DNA from: Mariniblastus fucicola
GTDB lineage: Bacteria; Planctomycetota; Planctomycetia; Pirellulales; Pirellulaceae
Assembly (NCBI RefSeq): GCF_008087665.1
Contig: NZ_CP042912.1
Coordinates: 1,798,001-1,862,000, forward strand
DNA: 64,000 nucleotides
Direction of reading: 5' to 3'
Both the position numbers and the translations under genes were made by a program. This document shows, piece after piece, positions 55,284 through 64,000 of the stretch (position 1 is its first letter; each line of letters starts with the position of its first letter). The notes under the pieces are model-generated. The model saw nothing but the letters and a program-made list of their open reading frames with translations, ran no database searches and had not been told where the DNA came from.

Positions 55284-56609
55284 ATGTATCACGTTGCGAT
55301 TCCGCGATCCTCACTCGCAATTTTTCTATTGATTGCCGTTCTGACGACATCGGGCAGAGCTCAGGATACCGCCAATGGCGACCTGACTGCCCTCGCGGAT
55401 CAATGCGATGCTCATCTTCGAAAGTCGATCGTTGACTTTTATCTGCCGCATTGCGTTGACGAAAAAAACGGCGGCTATTTGGAGACGATTGACGCAGAAG
55501 GAAAGTTTTGCGAATCGGAGTACAAGTTTCTGACGCTGCAGACACGGCAGATGTGGTTCTTCTGTCAACTTGTCAAAAACGACATCGAAAAAGAGAAAGC
55601 GTTGGCCGCCGCGAAGTCTGGCTTTGACTTTTTGCAAACGCATTTTCTGGACAAAGAAAACGGCGGCTATTTCAGTCGCGTCACGATGGACGGTGGAGAG
55701 TTTGATACGCGAAAGCACATCTATTTGAATGCGTTTGCGATGTACGGACTTGCTGCCTACTACAACGCGACCGGCGACGGCGAGGCGCTGGCTGCGGCGT
55801 TGAATCTGTTTGAGAAATTCGAGCAGAAAGCCTACGACAAACAGAATGGCGGCTATCGTGAATTCTTTTACGCGGACTGGACGGAGATCACGGATCCGAA
55901 CGAGCCCAAATTTGTCGGAGAGGTCGGGACGAAAACTTACAACTCACACTTGCACATTCTTGAGGCCTTCACCGAACTGTTTCGGGCCGCGCCGAGCGAT
56001 CGGCTGAAGGAGCGTATCGCGGAACTGATCGTGATCAACACGTCGACCGTTCGCCACCCGCAACATCCTTGCAACATCGATCGGTGGACCAACGATTGGC
56101 AGATGGTCAAGGAGGACTTTAACTTGCGAGCCAGCTATGGGCATGACGTCGAATGTGCGTGGCTGGTGTTCGACGCGGCCAGAGAAATCGGTTGGTCGAT
56201 CAAGCCGCTACAGAACTGGGCCGTGGCGACGGTTGATCACAGTATCAAATTCGGATTCGATGCTGAGCACGGTGGATTTTACTATTCCGGGCCTCTGGGT
56301 GAAGCCTCGGACGACACCAAAAAGGAATGGTGGACGCAGGCAGAAGCTTTGGTTTCGATGCTGGAAATGTACAGACTGACCGGTGACGAAAAGTACATGG
56401 ACGTGTTTCACAAAACGTTTGCTTTTGTCGAGCAATATCAAATCGCTTCGGCTGAAAACGGTGGTGGCTGGTGGGCGAGTCGACACGCGGACGGAAGCAC
56501 GCATGCAAATACTTCGCGAACGTCCACCTGGCACGGCGCCTATCATAACGGTCGCGCTATGATTCTGTGTGGCGAATTGCTGCGTGAAATGGCTGTGAAA
56601 CAGGAATGA
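55284..56609 (+). CDS. Secreted AGE-family (N-acylglucosamine 2-epimerase type) epimerase/isomerase
   Basis: 441 residues with a signal peptide (PRSSLAIFLLIAVLTTSGRAQ). The mature chain follows the alpha/alpha-barrel of AGE enzymes: VDEKNGGYLETIDAEGKF, KFLTLQTRQMWFFCQLVKND (RQMW at the active site), FLDKENGGYFSRVTMDGGEFDTRKHIYLNAFAMYGLAAYY, VGTKTYNSHLHILEAFTELF, RASYGHDVECAWLVFDA (H-E region) and KKEWWTQAEALVSMLEMY, and finally TWHGAYHNGRAMI. AGE enzymes invert C2 of sugars or isomerise mannose/fructose and cellobiose. Export suggests action on an extracellular glycan fragment. Coupled by ATGA overlap to the membrane protein downstream. Confidence 0.88.
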   Translation: MYHVAIPRSSLAIFLLIAVLTTSGRAQDTANGDLTALADQCDAHLRKSIVDFYLPHCVDEKNGGYLETIDAEGKFCESEYKFLTLQTRQMWFFCQLVKNDIEKEKALAAAKSGFDFLQTHFLDKENGGYFSRVTMDGGEFDTRKHIYLNAFAMYGLAAYYNATGDGEALAAALNLFEKFEQKAYDKQNGGYREFFYADWTEITDPNEPKFVGEVGTKTYNSHLHILEAFTELFRAAPSDRLKERIAELIVINTSTVRHPQHPCNIDRWTNDWQMVKEDFNLRASYGHDVECAWLVFDAAREIGWSIKPLQNWAVATVDHSIKFGFDAEHGGFYYSGPLGEASDDTKKEWWTQAEALVSMLEMYRLTGDEKYMDVFHKTFAFVEQYQIASAENGGGWWASRHADGSTHANTSRTSTWHGAYHNGRAMILCGELLREMAVKQE

Positions 56610-58003
56610 GAAAGGCGAGCGACCAGTTGTCAGGAGATGATCCATCCTTTCGGATGAAGGTATTCGCGATCGCGTTCGCGGCAACGTTTAGCGTTTTAAT
56701 GATTTGGACAGCGAGTCGCGGCGGTGAGCAGGCGGATCCGCCTGCGCCCTGGAATGTTGATGGAATTTTCTACGACAACATTGCCTTCAATATCAACCGC
56801 GGCAAAGGCTTTGCAGTCGACCTCGATGTCGAGCCCTGGCGCGATTCGTACTTGCAGTCTTCGCCCCCTGAGAGTGATCGCGTGGATCTGGACTACGGTT
56901 GGCTGCGTCCCGTCAAAGGCACAGGCCCGACAACGCTTCGTTCGCCAATGTACCCCTATGCGTTGTCGTTGATTTATCGCACCTTCGGTCATCGCTACAA
57001 CGTTGCCCGGATATTCGGATGCATTTTTGTAGGCCTTGGCCTTGCGCTGCTGCTGACGTTTTCTGCGTCGCGCTGGGGTTACTTTGCAGCACTTACGTCC
57101 GGGACAACATTGGCTTTCGACTACTCGGTGATGAATTCAGCAGGAACATTGGCGACAGAGTCTCTGGCGATACTCGTTTTTGCGACAACGTTCGTGCTGG
57201 TTGTAAATGCATACGAACGTGCATCCGTTTTGCTGTGGGCGATTGCAGGCGTCAGCTTTGCGGCGTTGATGCTGACCCGAGGAATCTGGAGCCTCGGGTA
57301 TTTGGTTTTGGTCGTTTCGTTGATTGGGTTTTGGGTTCCTGCTATTCGAACTCGGCTGAATTTGTTTGAGCAAAAGCACCTCTTCGCGTTTCTTGCCGCG
57401 GCAACCGTGTTCGCTATGCCTTGGTGGATTCGAAATTGTCAAACGACTGGCCATTTCACTCCGTTCGGCACCGCAGGCTCCTGCGGGTTCGTCGCCGCGT
57501 ATTGTGATGAGTCACTTGAGAACTTTGGACATTGGCAAGAAAAAGTTTTCAACCAGAACCAGATCGAAGTTCAAAAAGACGTCGATATGGAAACGATCAA
57601 GCTTGCCGATCTTGAATACATAACCGGCCAGGAAAGTATGCGAAAAACAAAGGCCTGGTGTTTAGCGAACTGGAACTTGATTCCGCAATTGATGGGGTAT
57701 CGCGGATTTAGCCATTGGGGTTTCTCCAACACATCAGTTTCACTTCCATTGCAACTTGCCAACATTTGGTTAGTCGTCATTGGTCTGATTGGTTGTACGT
57801 TTTTCACCGGTAGGTTGCGAGGCGTTTTCATCGTCGTTCTGTTGCTCGATAGCCTATTGGTCATGCTTACTTGGGAGCATTTAGGACGCTATGCGATACC
57901 GATTCGACCCGTGGTGCACCTTGGCTACGGGTTGGCTATCTCAGCGATAGCGAGCAAGTTCATGGTTCGATTCGATCGGAGGACCGCAGCAGACAAGGCG
58001 TGA
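56606..58003 (+). CDS. GT-C-like membrane glycosyltransferase (ArnT/PMT type)
   Basis: 465 residues from ATG 56606, overlapping the epimerase stop; ATG 56654 is an alternative. About ten membrane segments are seen. The first extracytoplasmic loop begins WNVDGIFYDNIAFNINRGKGFAVDLD and contains an acidic Asp in the position of the GT-C catalytic Asp. Further on, TLRSPMYPYALSLIYRTFGHRYNVARIFG is typical of the GT-C family, followed by hydrophobic segments such as LTFSASRWGYFAALTSGTTLAF and VLLWAIAGVSFAALML. These enzymes take a sugar from a polyprenyl-phosphate donor at the outer face of the membrane. The donor and acceptor are unknown. The pair with AGE suggests surface glycan work. Confidence 0.65.
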   Translation: MRKASDQLSGDDPSFRMKVFAIAFAATFSVLMIWTASRGGEQADPPAPWNVDGIFYDNIAFNINRGKGFAVDLDVEPWRDSYLQSSPPESDRVDLDYGWLRPVKGTGPTTLRSPMYPYALSLIYRTFGHRYNVARIFGCIFVGLGLALLLTFSASRWGYFAALTSGTTLAFDYSVMNSAGTLATESLAILVFATTFVLVVNAYERASVLLWAIAGVSFAALMLTRGIWSLGYLVLVVSLIGFWVPAIRTRLNLFEQKHLFAFLAAATVFAMPWWIRNCQTTGHFTPFGTAGSCGFVAAYCDESLENFGHWQEKVFNQNQIEVQKDVDMETIKLADLEYITGQESMRKTKAWCLANWNLIPQLMGYRGFSHWGFSNTSVSLPLQLANIWLVVIGLIGCTFFTGRLRGVFIVVLLLDSLLVMLTWEHLGRYAIPIRPVVHLGYGLAISAIASKFMVRFDRRTAADKA

Positions 58004-58017
58004 ATTGAAGTCCGGGA

Positions 58018-59418
58018 TCAGTAAGTCTGTCCGTCGATCGGGTCTGCATGAATTCTTCTGCCGTCTTCTTTTGCTTTACTCCTGAAAATGGCATTGAGTC
58101 GAATGACAAGATTGGAAAACAAAGTAGATTGCTTCGCCTCAGTTATTTTGTCTGTTGATTTGACTAGCCGGACCAACCGATATCCGGCAAAAACCCATAG
58201 CAACAAAACAGCAGCCAGCACTGAACGATAGGCAACGGGTGTTCCCAGAAATATGACACTAGCGGCAGCGACTTCCGCCAGCGGCTTGATCAACCCGCTG
58301 TTCAGCGAAATCGCAAATCGCCGCTGACCACGTCGGATCCTTGTGTAGAGAAAGTTAAGTGTCGTATCGTGTACGCTTCGCCTCCACGCGTCCAAGGACT
58401 TTCCTATTGTGGCGAAAACAAGCACAATGACGACGGACGGGCTCAGGAAGATAGACACCGACACGAATAACAACATCGCCGGCATCAAGATGACAGGAAC
58501 CGTCAATCGTTTTCCCGACAGAAACCGATCTGTCAAAAGCAGCTGAAGTACGATCGTCGCGAAACCAACGACGCCGTAGTAAATCCCAAAAAACTGAACC
58601 AGGCTCGTTGTCTGCCCCTCAAAAACGGTATTCGCCGCAGACTTCCACTCGAACGCAAGAATCGTGAGCACGATGACTTTGGCCGCAATCAGAATGCCGA
58701 TCCATTTGCGAAACTTGTCTGAGCAAACGTAGGTCTTGGCTTTCGAGCATAAAGGCGAATGATAATCCGGGATTTTGAAAGCGGTGGGCTTCGTCGTGGA
58801 AGATGCTTGATCGCTACCAACGGCAAGAACAGCTTTTATGTTGGCTTGATACTTCAGCCCGAACCCGATCGCCATCGCAACGACGTCAAGGCACATTCCA
58901 ACGATCAACCAGGTTTGAATGCTTAGGACCGCTGACTCCAAAGCCAAAGCTCCGCCGGCCAATACTGCGGCAATCGGAGCAGCCAGTCCGACCACAGTCC
59001 AGGCAGATTTGCTGGCTTCACGACCTAGCTTCGTGTTGAGGGCTAAGACTATGTTGATTGCGTTAATGCAGCCTTTGATGTCCGCCATCAAATAGATTGC
59101 AGCAAGAAGCCAGAAGGAATGATGATACTTCGGCAGCAAGACAAAAGCGGTCAGCGTAAAGGCTGCGAAGCAGAAGCTTGAAACCTGAATCGTCGTGGCG
59201 ACACTGTACTTTTTGGTTAACAGATACCAGGCTGATGCAACGATCGCAGTAAAGATTCCCGAAAGCACGAAAACCAATGACAAATGCTCGTTGCCGATGC
59301 GGGAGAGAAACAGACTGTCGCCAATCGTTCGCGCGACAATGTAAGACGTCGCAATCACCAACGAGAAAGCAAACAACAGCAAGACAGTGCTTCTTTCATA
59401 AGTCGGTATCTTGAACAT
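58018..59418 (-). CDS. Multi-pass membrane transporter-like protein (MFS or NTP/NDP exchanger-like)
   Basis: 466 residues with 10-12 predicted membrane segments. The N-terminal part reads LLFAFSLVIATSYIVARTIGDSLFLSRIGNEHLSLVFVLSGIFTAIVASAWYLLTKKYS, with the order of the first helices of ATP/ADP-translocase-like and MFS carriers. Later GCINAINIVLALNTKLGREASKSAWTVVGLAAPIAAVLAGG and ITKAETVVGF-like IYYGVVGFATIVLQLLL follow the same scheme. The C-terminal 40 residues are basic and soluble. Nothing shows the substrate. It converges with the GT-C-like gene (15 bases between stops) and could transport a precursor for surface glycan, but that is guesswork. Confidence 0.6.
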   Translation of the reverse strand: MFKIPTYERSTVLLLFAFSLVIATSYIVARTIGDSLFLSRIGNEHLSLVFVLSGIFTAIVASAWYLLTKKYSVATTIQVSSFCFAAFTLTAFVLLPKYHHSFWLLAAIYLMADIKGCINAINIVLALNTKLGREASKSAWTVVGLAAPIAAVLAGGALALESAVLSIQTWLIVGMCLDVVAMAIGFGLKYQANIKAVLAVGSDQASSTTKPTAFKIPDYHSPLCSKAKTYVCSDKFRKWIGILIAAKVIVLTILAFEWKSAANTVFEGQTTSLVQFFGIYYGVVGFATIVLQLLLTDRFLSGKRLTVPVILMPAMLLFVSVSIFLSPSVVIVLVFATIGKSLDAWRRSVHDTTLNFLYTRIRRGQRRFAISLNSGLIKPLAEVAAASVIFLGTPVAYRSVLAAVLLLWVFAGYRLVRLVKSTDKITEAKQSTLFSNLVIRLNAIFRSKAKEDGRRIHADPIDGQTY

Positions 59419-60158
59419 TTAATATTCAGCAAGAGACGGTCTTAGTTCTATGCAACCACCAAAGAAACCGCGATCTATCCGCAACAGTCAACTCTCGGAG
59501 CAAATCTGAATTCTGCTTGGCACTGTTTGATAAATGTGAGTGCCTTGCCGCTCGTGTTTGGCCGCGTTGACGCCATGAAAATCAATTTGTCAAACAGCGC
59601 CGGGGCTGGCATCGCGTTTCGCTATTCTTCGGCAAGCAAAAGTAACCGCAAGTTCACCGGAGTGATTTATCGGGTTGGAGGACTGGTGTCACATTTTTCA
59701 ATGCAATATCGCGTTTCGTTTTAGTCACAACAATATATACGGCGCCAATCCAGGAAGGCGCCAAATGATTTATCGTAGTTGGTTCGAAGGTAAAATGAGC
59801 GAATTCAAATGGCAGTTTTTTTGTTTCATTGCGAACAAAAACCGGCTGGCCAAGTCAGAGTTATTCGAGTGGCGAAATCGTCCATTTCAAGTGAGCGTTA
59901 GACGGCTTCTTTGTTTGAAACCGCGTCCATTCAGGTCGTGCTTAGCTGTTGTTGCTTCGGTTCTCAGGCGTTTTGTTTTGAACTTAAAAACCAACATATC
60001 TATCGGAACCATTTGTCGTCCCATCCGTAGGCGTCTATAGCAGCGGACCGCTATCAACTCGGGCCACTGCCACCACGAAAATCCGTGGATTCGGCCAGAC
60101 GGAAGCGTATTCCGCTGCTGAACACACTCGTCAACTTTTTTGCACCGGAGAGTACTTG
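59419..60158. other. Intergenic region with a dispersed-element copy and no supported gene
   Basis: About 740 bases. Frames at 59527-59724 and 59675-60040 lack a start signal and show no plausible protein composition. The 47-base dispersed element copy B (59555-59601) lies inside. The remaining part presumably holds the promoter of the HPF-like/phosphatase pair, which I could not pin down. Confidence 0.5.
59519..59601. repeat. Dispersed palindromic element, copy B
   Basis: A 47-base block at 59555-59601 matches the internal block of copy A (31884-31930) at 43 of 47 positions, in the same orientation. The left arm GGCACTGTTTG at 59519-59529 pairs with CAAACAGCGCC at the block's right end with one mismatch (G-T in RNA). 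About 25 bases inserted between left arm and block make the loop longer than in copy A. Confidence 0.6.
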
Positions 60159-60512
60159 ATGAACATTACTTTCAACAACAAGCAGGGAAAGCTGGGGAAA
60201 ACTGCCGTCGCGAATGTAGCCGACAAAATTGGCGCCGTGTTTTCCAAATTCGAGGCCGATATCGTCTCAGTAGAAGTCTGTGTAAAAGACGTAAATGGTC
60301 CCAGGGGAGGAGTCGACAAACGGTGCCGACTGCTCATTCGATTGCGAAGAATGAAAGACGTCGTGGCGTCGGTGCAGGAAGATTCTGTTTCCAGAGCTAT
60401 TTCTCGCGCCGTAAGAAGGGCTGAACGGGCTATCAAGAGAAAAGTACAGCGTCGGGGTATGCGGAATCTTGGCCGAAAACCGGCTTTGGGATTTGCTGTT
60501 TATTCTGACTGA
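60159..60512 (+). CDS. HPF/RaiA-family ribosome-associated protein, short form
   Basis: 117 residues from ATG 60159, with GGAG at 60147-60150, eight bases upstream. The N-terminal half has the beta-alpha-beta pattern of hibernation factors (NITFNNKQGKLGKTAVANVADKIGAVFSKFEADIVSVEVCVKDVNGPRGGVDKRCRLLIRL), and DSVSRAISRAVRRAERAIKRKVQ gives the C-terminal helix rich in Arg/Lys. The long-form C-terminal dimerisation domain is missing. Relatives bind the decoding centre of the 30S subunit and silence ribosomes in stress. It lies 50 bases ahead of a SpoIIE-type phosphatase gene. Confidence 0.8.
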   Translation: MNITFNNKQGKLGKTAVANVADKIGAVFSKFEADIVSVEVCVKDVNGPRGGVDKRCRLLIRLRRMKDVVASVQEDSVSRAISRAVRRAERAIKRKVQRRGMRNLGRKPALGFAVYSD

Positions 60513-60562
60513 GACTTTGCGGTCAAAGCCAGACACCACTTCCATAAAACAGTATCATTCCA

Positions 60563-61345
60563 ATGAAACTTGAATCGAACCAGATGCGCTGCACCGAGAT
60601 CGTGGGGAGCAACCTTGCGACTAGCAAGGCTTATCGAACCCACGGTCTCGATATTTACGTTGACAGCTCACCATTTCACAACAGTCGGATTGGAGGCGGT
60701 GATGTCTACTACGTCACCAGTTGTCATTCCGATGATTCTGGGAGAGTGACTCGCTTGATGCTGGCAGATATCAGCGGTCATGGTGAGGAGGCTGCGGGGA
60801 GGGCTATTTCTTTGCGAGGGTCGCTTCGTAAGAATGTCAATCAGAAGAGTCAGTCCAATTTCGTTCAGCGAATGAACGAAGAGTTCATTGAATCATCCCC
60901 CAGGGATCAAATCGCAACAGCGGTCGCGGCCAGTTATTTCGTTGACCAGCGACGATTATCTCTTGGGATTGCAGGGCATCCGAATCCGCTTTTGTTTCGG
61001 CAGTCAGCAATGCAGTGGTACAAAATTGACGAACAGGCTTTGAGGAACGAAACCTCACTTGCCAATGTTCCGTTCGGGATTTGTGCCTCGACATCTTTCC
61101 CGACGAGAAATATCGCTGTTGAAGACGGAGACATGTTTCTTCTGTACAGCGATGCCTTGACCGAATCGCTCGATTCCAACCACGACCTTCTTGGCATAGA
61201 CGGCGTGTTACAAGTTCTTAACGAGTCGCCTGAGAAGAAAGGTCCATGTCTCATTTCAAATTTGCGACAGCGAATCCGTTCGATCAATCCTCAGAATTTG
61301 ATGGGCGATGATGCCACGTTGATTTTAGGGCAGTTTGCAAAATGA
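60563..61345 (+). CDS. SpoIIE/PP2C-type serine phosphatase, stand-alone domain
   Basis: 260 residues and hardly more than the catalytic domain. The motifs are RIGGGDVYYV (first metal-binding Asp), RLMLADISGHGEEAAG (Asp and GHG), GIAGHPNPLLF, GDMFLLYSDALTESLD and MGDDATLILG (last Asp). All four conserved metal positions of PPM phosphatases seem present. Such enzymes remove phosphate from Ser/Thr residues of STAS-type or other partners. No sensor domain is attached, so input must come from a partner. Probably in one transcript with the HPF-like gene (50-base gap). Confidence 0.85.
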   Translation: MKLESNQMRCTEIVGSNLATSKAYRTHGLDIYVDSSPFHNSRIGGGDVYYVTSCHSDDSGRVTRLMLADISGHGEEAAGRAISLRGSLRKNVNQKSQSNFVQRMNEEFIESSPRDQIATAVAASYFVDQRRLSLGIAGHPNPLLFRQSAMQWYKIDEQALRNETSLANVPFGICASTSFPTRNIAVEDGDMFLLYSDALTESLDSNHDLLGIDGVLQVLNESPEKKGPCLISNLRQRIRSINPQNLMGDDATLILGQFAK

Positions 61346-61376
61346 ATTTCGGACGAAAGTCCTTCGGGCTGGTCTG

Positions 61377-64000
61377 CTATTGATCGTCAATGTTTTGTTT
61401 GATCAACGCATCGTCGACTTGATTGTTCGCACAGCCATCTTCCGGAACTTCGACATTCGCAGTCCATAGAATTGCATTGAGCACTATCTTGCGGAAGTTG
61501 TCGTCTTGCCAGCTTTCGTGATTGTGACCGCCGGTGAATCCAAAGCCACGACCGCCACCAGGGCGTTGGTATGCCCAGGCGACGTGTTGCGTTTCGCCAT
61601 TGGCGACCGCTCTTCGAACAGCAGTATTTCCACTGCGTTCACCGTCTGGGCGACGAAGGGTATGGGCCGGTGGTACGTCAGTGAGGATGGGAGTGATACC
61701 CTTCATGCCTTCAACGAATCGCATGTGATAGTACCATTCGTCATCGACGCTGAACGGTTCGACTCCACGGCAGATCGCATGATCAGGCAAAGCGTTGAAG
61801 TTTGGTTTCCAATGGGGGTTCACCGACCAGTCCAAATCACAGAAGCCTCCCATCCAATTTAGAAACAGGTCTCCCATCTTTCCTTTTTCAGCTTCGGTCG
61901 ACCAGTGGAGCATGACCACGCCAGTCCCGCCGTTCATCAACGCATCAAATTCATCAAGCTTCTTTTTCAGCACGTGTCCCGAATGGCCGGTGCTAAAGAT
62001 CACTATTGTTGCAGCATCTTTCAGGATCGATTCGTCTTGCGGATACCCGTAGTGCGGAACGAGTTCGGCATCAATGTTCAGCCCCGAGTCATTCAGAGCG
62101 TTGGCAAGAATCATATTGCCGGCGCGATGTTCGTGTTTCATGCGGCCATGACTCGGATGCCCAGAAATGAAGACGACTTTGGTTTTCTTCTTCGCGTCTC
62201 CAACTTCTTGTTCAGTGTCAACCGAAACACGATTCCAATACGCCCATTCGTTTTGCCAATCGTTAGCTTTGTTCTCGATCGTTAGTTTGACGGTTTGGCC
62301 AGCGAAGTTTGAAAGGTCAACCGACACATCGAGCCATTCGTCGTTGGCGACAGTTTTGCTGCCGACGATTTGATCCGCCAGAAGTTCTCCGTTGGCTAAA
62401 ACGCGCAATTGCCAATCGCCATGAGGGTGGTGACTGACTCGCATATTCAACTTCGTTCTGCCAATTTCTGGAATTTTCAGCTGTCGGCGTAGAGTGCTTG
62501 GTGTTTCTCGATCCAATGGGTGTGTCTGGACTGCGGTTGCGTTCCGAAAAACAGAATGGTCGACCACACCGCCTTCACCTACGTCGTGTACTTTAAATCC
62601 CGGAGCAGACTTTTGGATGATTCGTTGCCAAACTCGCTTTTCGTTCTTTTGCGGCTTTCGCGGTCGATTCACTTGCGATGCGACGTCTCCTGTCGTCAAA
62701 CGCCTTGCAACGAATTCAGCAAGCTGCGGCATCTTTCCGTTGATTGCCAGAGCCAACGCTTTTTCAGGATGATGTGGAACCATCGGCTCAAGCCCAAACC
62801 AAATCATTCGCGGCAAATTATTGTCGGCTGCATCTTCGCTGTGGCTTGCCAGCGCATCAAGGATTGGCCAGCGATCGGCAAACGGCATTCGTTGCACGGC
62901 TGAACTCAAAAATCTTCGCACGACAGCAGAGGAATCATCTCGTGCCATTGCGGTAAACTTTTCCAGTACGTCAGGGCCAACAATTGAATCTTGCAACTTG
63001 CTCGTGTCCTGAAACGCATTCAATGGACTTTCGTCACAAAGGAATCGGATTGCCCAGCCGCGAATGTGTTCGTCAGAATGATCGAGTAGAGTTGTGAGTC
63101 CTGCTTCGTCGAAGGCGTTTGTGACGTACAGAGCCCACATCGCTCGTAGCTTCTTACGAGTTTCAACGTCGGAGTTTAAAATTGAAGTCAGAGTTTCTTG
63201 CGCTTCTGCGATGTCTCCGTTGGCTCGGTCTTGCAACAGCGTCCTGGATTGCCGCACGTACCAGTCATTGTCATGCGTTTGCAATTGAGCCAATTCAACG
63301 CTCGACATTGCCCTCAAGTTCGGCGGCGTGATCGGTGTCGCCTTCTTGGGCATGATGCGATACACACGACCGCTGTTGGGGAAGTTAATCGCGTTACCGC
63401 AGATGTCTGTGTCATGCCAGTCGAGAACATAAACGCCGCCCTCGGGTCCAATTTCTATGCTGAACCCAACCCACGCCAAATCATTCGTGGGCATAAAGTC
63501 ATCACCATGCTTGCCAATAAAGCTGGAGCCATTGGGTTGCATGAAGTCTGTCAGGACCGCATGTTCATGGATGTTGCACATGAAAAGATAATTGCGTTCG
63601 TTGTACGGTTTAGGGAATGCGTCCGCCAGGTAAAATCGCGCGCCACCATGAGCCGACAGGTGCGTATGGTCACGAATCGTTTTGATGTCGTCGTAAATGT
63701 GAGGATTCACATGCGGCAAACTTTGTTTGTGATAAACGCCGCCTTGCACGATGTGAAACAGGTGCGGAATGACGCAGCAGGTCGCGAACCCTTGACCGTG
63801 ATCGTCAAAGTCGAAACCCCATGGATTCGATAAACCTCTCGCATGGATTTCGAATTTGTTTCGCGTTGGATGGTAGCGCCAGATGCCTCCGTCAATAAAT
63901 TGGCGATCCTCTTTCGCGCAGTTAGGCTTGCCGACTTCCGAGCGCGTAAACACTCCGTGGCATCCATAGAGCCAACCGTCCGGTCCCCAGATGAAACTGT
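61377..64000 (-). CDS. PVC-type dehydrogenase / HEAT repeat / ThuA domain protein, 5' part outside window
   Basis: About 874 residues are visible; the N-terminus lies beyond the right edge (the frame is open there, reading SFIWGPDGWLYGCHGVF). The N-terminal part (GLSNPWGFDFDDHGQGFATCCVIPHLFHI, VYVLDWHDTDICGN) is the beta-propeller of the planctomycete membrane-bound dehydrogenase family. Residues roughly 215-400 of the visible chain form HEAT-like helical repeats (RAMWALYVTNAFDEAGLTTLLDHSDEHIRGWAIRFLCDE). A beta domain (LNMRVSHHPHGDWQLRVLANG) follows. The C-terminal 240 residues are ThuA-like (VVFISGHPSHGRMKHEHRAGNMILANAL, HWSTEAEKG, GFGFTGGHNHESW), a class-I glutamine-amidotransferase fold connected with sugar use. 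No cytochrome c motif is visible in the part seen. Confidence 0.85.
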   Translation of the reverse strand, partial: SFIWGPDGWLYGCHGVFTRSEVGKPNCAKEDRQFIDGGIWRYHPTRNKFEIHARGLSNPWGFDFDDHGQGFATCCVIPHLFHIVQGGVYHKQSLPHVNPHIYDDIKTIRDHTHLSAHGGARFYLADAFPKPYNERNYLFMCNIHEHAVLTDFMQPNGSSFIGKHGDDFMPTNDLAWVGFSIEIGPEGGVYVLDWHDTDICGNAINFPNSGRVYRIMPKKATPITPPNLRAMSSVELAQLQTHDNDWYVRQSRTLLQDRANGDIAEAQETLTSILNSDVETRKKLRAMWALYVTNAFDEAGLTTLLDHSDEHIRGWAIRFLCDESPLNAFQDTSKLQDSIVGPDVLEKFTAMARDDSSAVVRRFLSSAVQRMPFADRWPILDALASHSEDAADNNLPRMIWFGLEPMVPHHPEKALALAINGKMPQLAEFVARRLTTGDVASQVNRPRKPQKNEKRVWQRIIQKSAPGFKVHDVGEGGVVDHSVFRNATAVQTHPLDRETPSTLRRQLKIPEIGRTKLNMRVSHHPHGDWQLRVLANGELLADQIVGSKTVANDEWLDVSVDLSNFAGQTVKLTIENKANDWQNEWAYWNRVSVDTEQEVGDAKKKTKVVFISGHPSHGRMKHEHRAGNMILANALNDSGLNIDAELVPHYGYPQDESILKDAATIVIFSTGHSGHVLKKKLDEFDALMNGGTGVVMLHWSTEAEKGKMGDLFLNWMGGFCDLDWSVNPHWKPNFNALPDHAICRGVEPFSVDDEWYYHMRFVEGMKGITPILTDVPPAHTLRRPDGERSGNTAVRRAVANGETQHVAWAYQRPGGGRGFGFTGGHNHESWQDDNFRKIVLNAILWTANVEVPEDGCANNQVDDALIKQNIDDQ

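Noticed and set aside
59675-60040. 121-residue frame upstream of the HPF-like gene
   Set aside because: No ribosome binding site, poor amino-acid composition for a real protein and no recognisable motif. The region is better read as non-coding.

Overview
This window looks like chromosomal DNA of a planctomycete, probably from the Pirellulales side of the phylum. The evidence is the combination of planctomycete-type protein families: two secreted proteins with the N-terminal LExRxLLA surface-protein motif, two DUF1559 pseudopilin-like proteins, two PEP-CTERM proteins, a double-length UvrA, a Ser/Thr kinase with WD40 repeats behind an ECF sigma factor, a PVC-type dehydrogenase/HEAT/ThuA protein, and a stand-alone 16S rRNA gene without an adjacent 23S or 5S. 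The 16S 3' end carries the anti-Shine-Dalgarno CCTCC. Several starts (8755, 8625, 52080, 60159) are fixed by clear GGAG/AGGAG sites. No insertion sequence, integrase, prophage or CRISPR array is visible.

Layout. 1-3.7 kb: the end of folC, a coupled pair (DUF2007-like and unknown), a PEP-CTERM protein and tRNA-Ala(GGC). 3.7-8.6 kb (minus strand): a degenerate receiver, a YXWGXW protein with a long Arg/Gln-rich tail, and an ABC-2 exporter pair. 8.7-16.1 kb: a TIM-barrel isomerase, an EEP-family hydrolase, then a divergent pair of large surface proteins, one a lysyl-oxidase-like enzyme and the other ending in a thioredoxin-like domain. 16.4-23.4 kb: a 2,360-residue tandem UvrA. 23.8-31.9 kb: a PHP/CehA-type hydrolase, then a tightly packed DUF1559 plus four-glycosyltransferase operon. 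32-36.3 kb: an S9 peptidase and a GNAT-like protein. 36.6-38.1 kb: 16S rRNA on the minus strand with its own promoter region and terminator. 38.8-44 kb (minus): ECF sigma, orphan protein, mini-ORF, WD40 kinase. 44-49.5 kb: DUF2007/zinc-ribbon protein coupled to a secreted cyanophycinase-like protein, a PEP-CTERM protein, and a DUF1559/lipoprotein pair. 49.6-55.2 kb: tyrS, a polyprenyl diphosphate synthase behind moaC, and an 811-residue membrane protein. 55.3-59.4 kb: AGE-family epimerase coupled to a GT-C-like membrane protein, and a multi-pass transporter-like protein. 60.1-64 kb: an HPF/RaiA-like protein followed by a SpoIIE-type phosphatase, then the C-terminal part of a dehydrogenase/HEAT/ThuA protein that runs off the window.

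Working together. The strongest inferred units are the lysyl-oxidase-like and thioredoxin-like surface proteins sharing one divergent promoter region (possible cell-surface redox or crosslinking chemistry), the pseudopilin plus glycosyltransferase operon (possible modification of a surface filament or polysaccharide), the ECF sigma/kinase signalling operon, and the HPF-like/phosphatase pair (possible link between ribosome hibernation and a phosphorylation switch). Two families of small palindromic elements lie just behind stop codons: hairpins with the invariant core CTGTCCCAG and varying but still complementary stems, and a 47-bp dispersed element found at 31.9 kb and 59.6 kb. Functions are read from motifs and family knowledge; no database search was possible.
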